26,009 nucleotides of DNA, taken from NCBI GenBank assembly GCA_023399095.1, contig JAEWQS010000014.1:1-26009 (forward strand), read 5' to 3'. Shown piece after piece: positions 23,853-26,009 of the stretch. This DNA is from Bacillota bacterium. GTDB taxonomy: Bacteria > Bacillota > Clostridia > Christensenellales > SZUA-584. Position numbers and translations under genes: made by a program. Position 1 is the stretch's first letter, and each line of letters begins with the position of its first letter. Under the pieces are notes generated by a model, which worked only from the letters and a program-made list of their open reading frames with translations, was not told the DNA's origin and searched no databases.

Positions 23853-24641
23853 TTATGCCCAGTTAATCATTTTTAGCAGATATTGATCCAGCAAAACAAG
23901 TATACCAAGCACCGCCACATATATGGCGAAACCATAAAGTCGTTTTTTGGAGATAAGAGCAAGCATAAATCTAATGGCAAAATAACCAGATATGGCTGCG
24001 CAAACAGCGCCGACAATCGTCGGTAGCAGTTCGACATTAATCGCGGATTCCGAGATGACCTTTGCACCCTGAAGCACAACAGACCCGAGGATTGCGGGTA
24101 TGGACATAAGGAACGAAAAGCTCGCCGCCTGCCGTCTATCAATGCCCGAAACCAAACCGCCCGCAATTGTTGAACCCGCGCGCGATACGCCCGGGAATAT
24201 CGCAACGGCCTGCAGCACACCCATTGTGATGGTGCTGCCCATACCAATCTCACGTTTACGGTGAACGCGGCTTGAAATCTTTTCTGATAATGTCAAAATA
24301 CACGCGGTGAGCAAAAAGCCGTATCCAAGATAAGTTCCGGAAAACGCGCCTTCGAAAAAGTCTCCGAACAGCAGCGTGGCCAAAACAGCGGGGATGGTGG
24401 CAACGATGAGAAAAAGCGTCATTTTTGAAAAGAAGTTTTTGAATATATCCACAATGCTTTTCCACATCACAATCACAACCGCAACAAGCGTCCCTAAGTG
24501 CAGCATCGTATCAAAAAAGAGCTGCGGCTCAGACATACCAAACACATTATGCAGCAGCACCAGATGACCGCTGCTGGATACCGGCAAAAATTCCGTTAAA
24601 CCTTGGACGATGCCAAGGACAATCGCTTCTAAAATTCCCAT
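23853..24641 (-). CDS. uppP: Undecaprenyl-diphosphatase UppP (BacA)
   Basis: A 262-residue integral membrane enzyme with about eight helices. It recycles undecaprenyl pyrophosphate to the monophosphate carrier used for peptidoglycan, and its overproduction is known to give bacitracin resistance. The first signature is GLTEFLPVSSSGHL with the essential Glu17. The second is FPGVSRAGSTIAGG with Arg154. The length is normal. AAAGGAAA precedes the ATG at 24641. It is the first gene of a four-gene operon with a promoter at 24672-24699. Confidence 0.95.
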   Translation of the reverse strand: MGILEAIVLGIVQGLTEFLPVSSSGHLVLLHNVFGMSEPQLFFDTMLHLGTLVAVVIVMWKSIVDIFKNFFSKMTLFLIVATIPAVLATLLFGDFFEGAFSGTYLGYGFLLTACILTLSEKISSRVHRKREIGMGSTITMGVLQAVAIFPGVSRAGSTIAGGLVSGIDRRQAASFSFLMSIPAILGSVVLQGAKVISESAINVELLPTIVGAVCAAISGYFAIRFMLALISKKRLYGFAIYVAVLGILVLLDQYLLKMINWA

Positions 24642-24671
24642 AAGAATTTCCTTTCATATTTTGGCGATGTT

Positions 24672-24699
24672 ATTATATCAGTAAAGATATGATTTGCAA
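24672..24699 (-). promoter_or_regulatory. Sigma-A promoter of the uppP operon
   Basis: On the minus strand TTGCAA (24694-24699), a 16-bp spacer, and TATAAT (24672-24677), about 30 bp before the uppP start. Confidence 0.65.
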
Positions 24700-24794
24700 A
24701 GAGAGGATATGTAAAACGTCGTTTCACTTATGTTAATCATTTGTTTTCATCCTCTATAGGTTTTATTAAGTTGTTTCCGAGGCCTTCATTGGTG

Positions 24795-24822
24795 TTGACT
24801 AATCATTATTATCGGGTATAAA
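24795..24822 (+). promoter_or_regulatory. Promoter of the ilvE gene
   Basis: TTGACT (24795-24800), a 16-bp spacer, and TATAAA (24817-24822). The leader of about 40 nt is too short for a T-box or attenuator. The spot also rules out the upstream in-frame start at 24827, which would lie at the transcript's 5' end. The stretch 24700-24794 shows no gene. Confidence 0.65.
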
Positions 24823-24868
24823 ATACTTGAAAAAACGTGTTCTATATAATTATGAGGAGAATGGCATC

Positions 24869-25933
24869 ATGAAGCTAGAGGTATTGAAGGCACAAAGTTT
24901 AAAACAAAAGCCGGAGGATGAATCCAAACTCGGATTCGGCAAGATTTTTACCGACCACATGCTCACCGTTGAATACAAAGCGGGCAAGGGCTGGCACGAT
25001 GCCAAAATTCGTCCTTATGAAAATTTTTCACTGTCTCCGGCCTGTAACGTGCTACATTATAGCCAGACGATATTTGAAGGCATGAAGGCCTACCGCACCG
25101 ACAATGGCATCAACCTTTTCCGTCCCTGGGAAAACTTCAAGCGCATGAATCTCTCGGCACGGCGCATGTGCATACCCGAGATTGACGAAGCATTTTCGCT
25201 TGAGGCACTAGAGGAGCTGATTCGTGTCGAGCAGGATTGGGTACCGCGTTCGGAGGGCACATCGCTTTATATCCGCCCCACCATTATCGCTACAGATCCA
25301 TTCCTCGGTGTGCGCGCGGGTGAAGAATATATCTTCTATATCATACTCAGCCCTGTGGGTGCTTACTACGCTTCCGGCTTAGAGCCGATCGATATCTACG
25401 TGGAAGATGAATATGTGCGCTCAGTCAAGGGCGGCACAGGCTTTGTCAAAACGGGCGGCAACTACGCAGCCAGCCTTTTGGCTGGCGATCATGCGCATAA
25501 AAAAGGCTTTTCGCAGGTGCTCTGGCTGGACGGCGTCGAAAAGAAGTACGTTGAAGAGGTGGGCTCGATGAACATCTTCTTCAAGATGCGCGGCGAGCTT
25601 TATACCGCGCCCTTGGGCGGCAGCATACTGCCGGGCATCACGCGCGATTCCATCATGCGGCTTGCCAAGGACGTTTACGGTGTCAATGTGCGCGAGGAGC
25701 GCATAGCGATTGCTGACATATTCGCGGAAAACGAATCCGGCGGACTCGAGGAAGTGTTCGGTACGGGCACGGCGGCCGTGGTCAGCCCTGTGGGAGGCAT
25801 GACATGGGAAGGCAAGAGCGTCAAAATATCCGACGGCAAGATGGGCGAACTGACATCCAAGCTGTACAACAAATTAACGGGCCTACAATATGGCCGTGAG
25901 AAGGATGAGTTCGGCTGGATTAAAACGATATAA
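24869..25933 (+). CDS. ilvE: Branched-chain amino acid aminotransferase
   Basis: A 354-residue class IV PLP enzyme that interconverts Leu/Ile/Val and their 2-oxo acids with glutamate. ATG at 24869 follows GAGGAG (about 10 nt) and lies about 40 nt from the predicted transcript start. Motifs: FEGMKAYR near the N-terminus, LYIRPTIIATDPFLGV, KGGTGFVKTGGNYAASL with the PLP lysine (about Lys194), a VEEVGSMN phosphate-side segment and GSILPGITRDS. The length fits the longer, eukaryote-like BCAT subgroup found in many Firmicutes. It is divergent from uppP and probably monocistronic, with the start of a hairpin at the window end. Gene name by family; ilvE paralogues exist. Confidence 0.92.
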   Translation: MKLEVLKAQSLKQKPEDESKLGFGKIFTDHMLTVEYKAGKGWHDAKIRPYENFSLSPACNVLHYSQTIFEGMKAYRTDNGINLFRPWENFKRMNLSARRMCIPEIDEAFSLEALEELIRVEQDWVPRSEGTSLYIRPTIIATDPFLGVRAGEEYIFYIILSPVGAYYASGLEPIDIYVEDEYVRSVKGGTGFVKTGGNYAASLLAGDHAHKKGFSQVLWLDGVEKKYVEEVGSMNIFFKMRGELYTAPLGGSILPGITRDSIMRLAKDVYGVNVREERIAIADIFAENESGGLEEVFGTGTAAVVSPVGGMTWEGKSVKISDGKMGELTSKLYNKLTGLQYGREKDEFGWIKTI

Positions 25934-25989
25934 TAGATGATCGGGTTATTTGTTAAAATAAGAGCAGATGAAACGCTCAACATATGCTT

Positions 25990-26007
25990 AACCTGCAAAA
26001 GCAGGTT
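25990..26007 (+). terminator. Hairpin after ilvE, truncated by window edge
   Basis: AACCTGC and GCAGGTT form a 7-bp stem with an AAAA loop 57 nt after the ilvE stop. The window ends 2 nt later, so a T-run cannot be judged. Confidence 0.5.
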
Positions 26008-26009
26008 CA

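Noticed and set aside
24829..24868. T-box or attenuator before ilvE
   Set aside because: The predicted leader is only about 40 nt and shows no specifier hairpin or TGGN motif followed by a terminator.
1..26009. CRISPR array, transposase or integrase gene
   Set aside because: No regularly spaced repeats and no DDE, tyrosine or serine recombinase motifs are seen in any frame; mobile traces are limited to short repeats and the half tRNA.

Overview
The window looks like a chromosomal segment of a Gram-positive Clostridia-type member of the Bacillota. The grounds are strong AGGAGG-like ribosome sites, several TTG starts, lipoproteins and surface proteins, a PepV-type dipeptidase, a UPF0210 protein, a DUF378 protein, a LytTR/GHKL two-component pair and a membrane-bound LuxR-type regulator. 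Base composition is mostly intermediate. Two patches are visibly A+T-richer: the AAA ATPase gene (7.6-8.8 kb) and the HIRAN gene pair (18.1-19.4 kb).

Region 1 (1-7361) combines cell-surface functions and signalling. On the minus strand lie a clostripain-family (C11) lipoprotein protease, a mini-LemA membrane protein and the start of a large repetitive beta-helix-like surface protein that runs off the left edge. Divergent from the protease is a plus-strand LytTR response regulator overlapping a GHKL sensor kinase by one base. Repeated ACGGT half-sites lie in the shared intergenic region.

Region 2 (7362-8847) is a stand-alone AAA_14/DUF4143 ATPase with its own good promoter and a 26-bp near-palindrome abutting the -35 box.

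Region 3 (8848-17995) is a minus-strand surface-protein cluster. It holds a 2-TM protein with a possible PH-like domain, a 583-residue lipoprotein, a very large fusion protein (HExxH metallopeptidase, calcium-loop repeats, TM, zinc ribbon, TM, MORN repeats) and a second 2-TM protein coupled by an ATGA overlap. A 12-TM-like LuxR regulator lies upstream with a strong terminator. The region is bracketed by a 25-bp direct repeat (8823-8847 and 17996-18020).

Region 4 (17996-19892) looks accessory. It holds a possible gene remnant, a membrane-anchored HIRAN protein with a small acidic partner, a non-coding stretch with short repeats and hairpins, an intact tRNA-Arg(CCT) and a decayed 5' half-copy of that tRNA.

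Region 5 (19961-26009) is mostly core. It holds UPF0210, a broken small gene, a 24-residue membrane peptide gene with its own terminator, a four-gene operon (uppP, pepV, a conserved hypothetical and DUF378) with promoter and terminator visible, and a divergent branched-chain aminotransferase gene (ilvE).

The most unusual object is the 1445-residue metallopeptidase/zinc-ribbon/MORN fusion and its operon. The HIRAN pair and the flanking 25-bp repeats come next.
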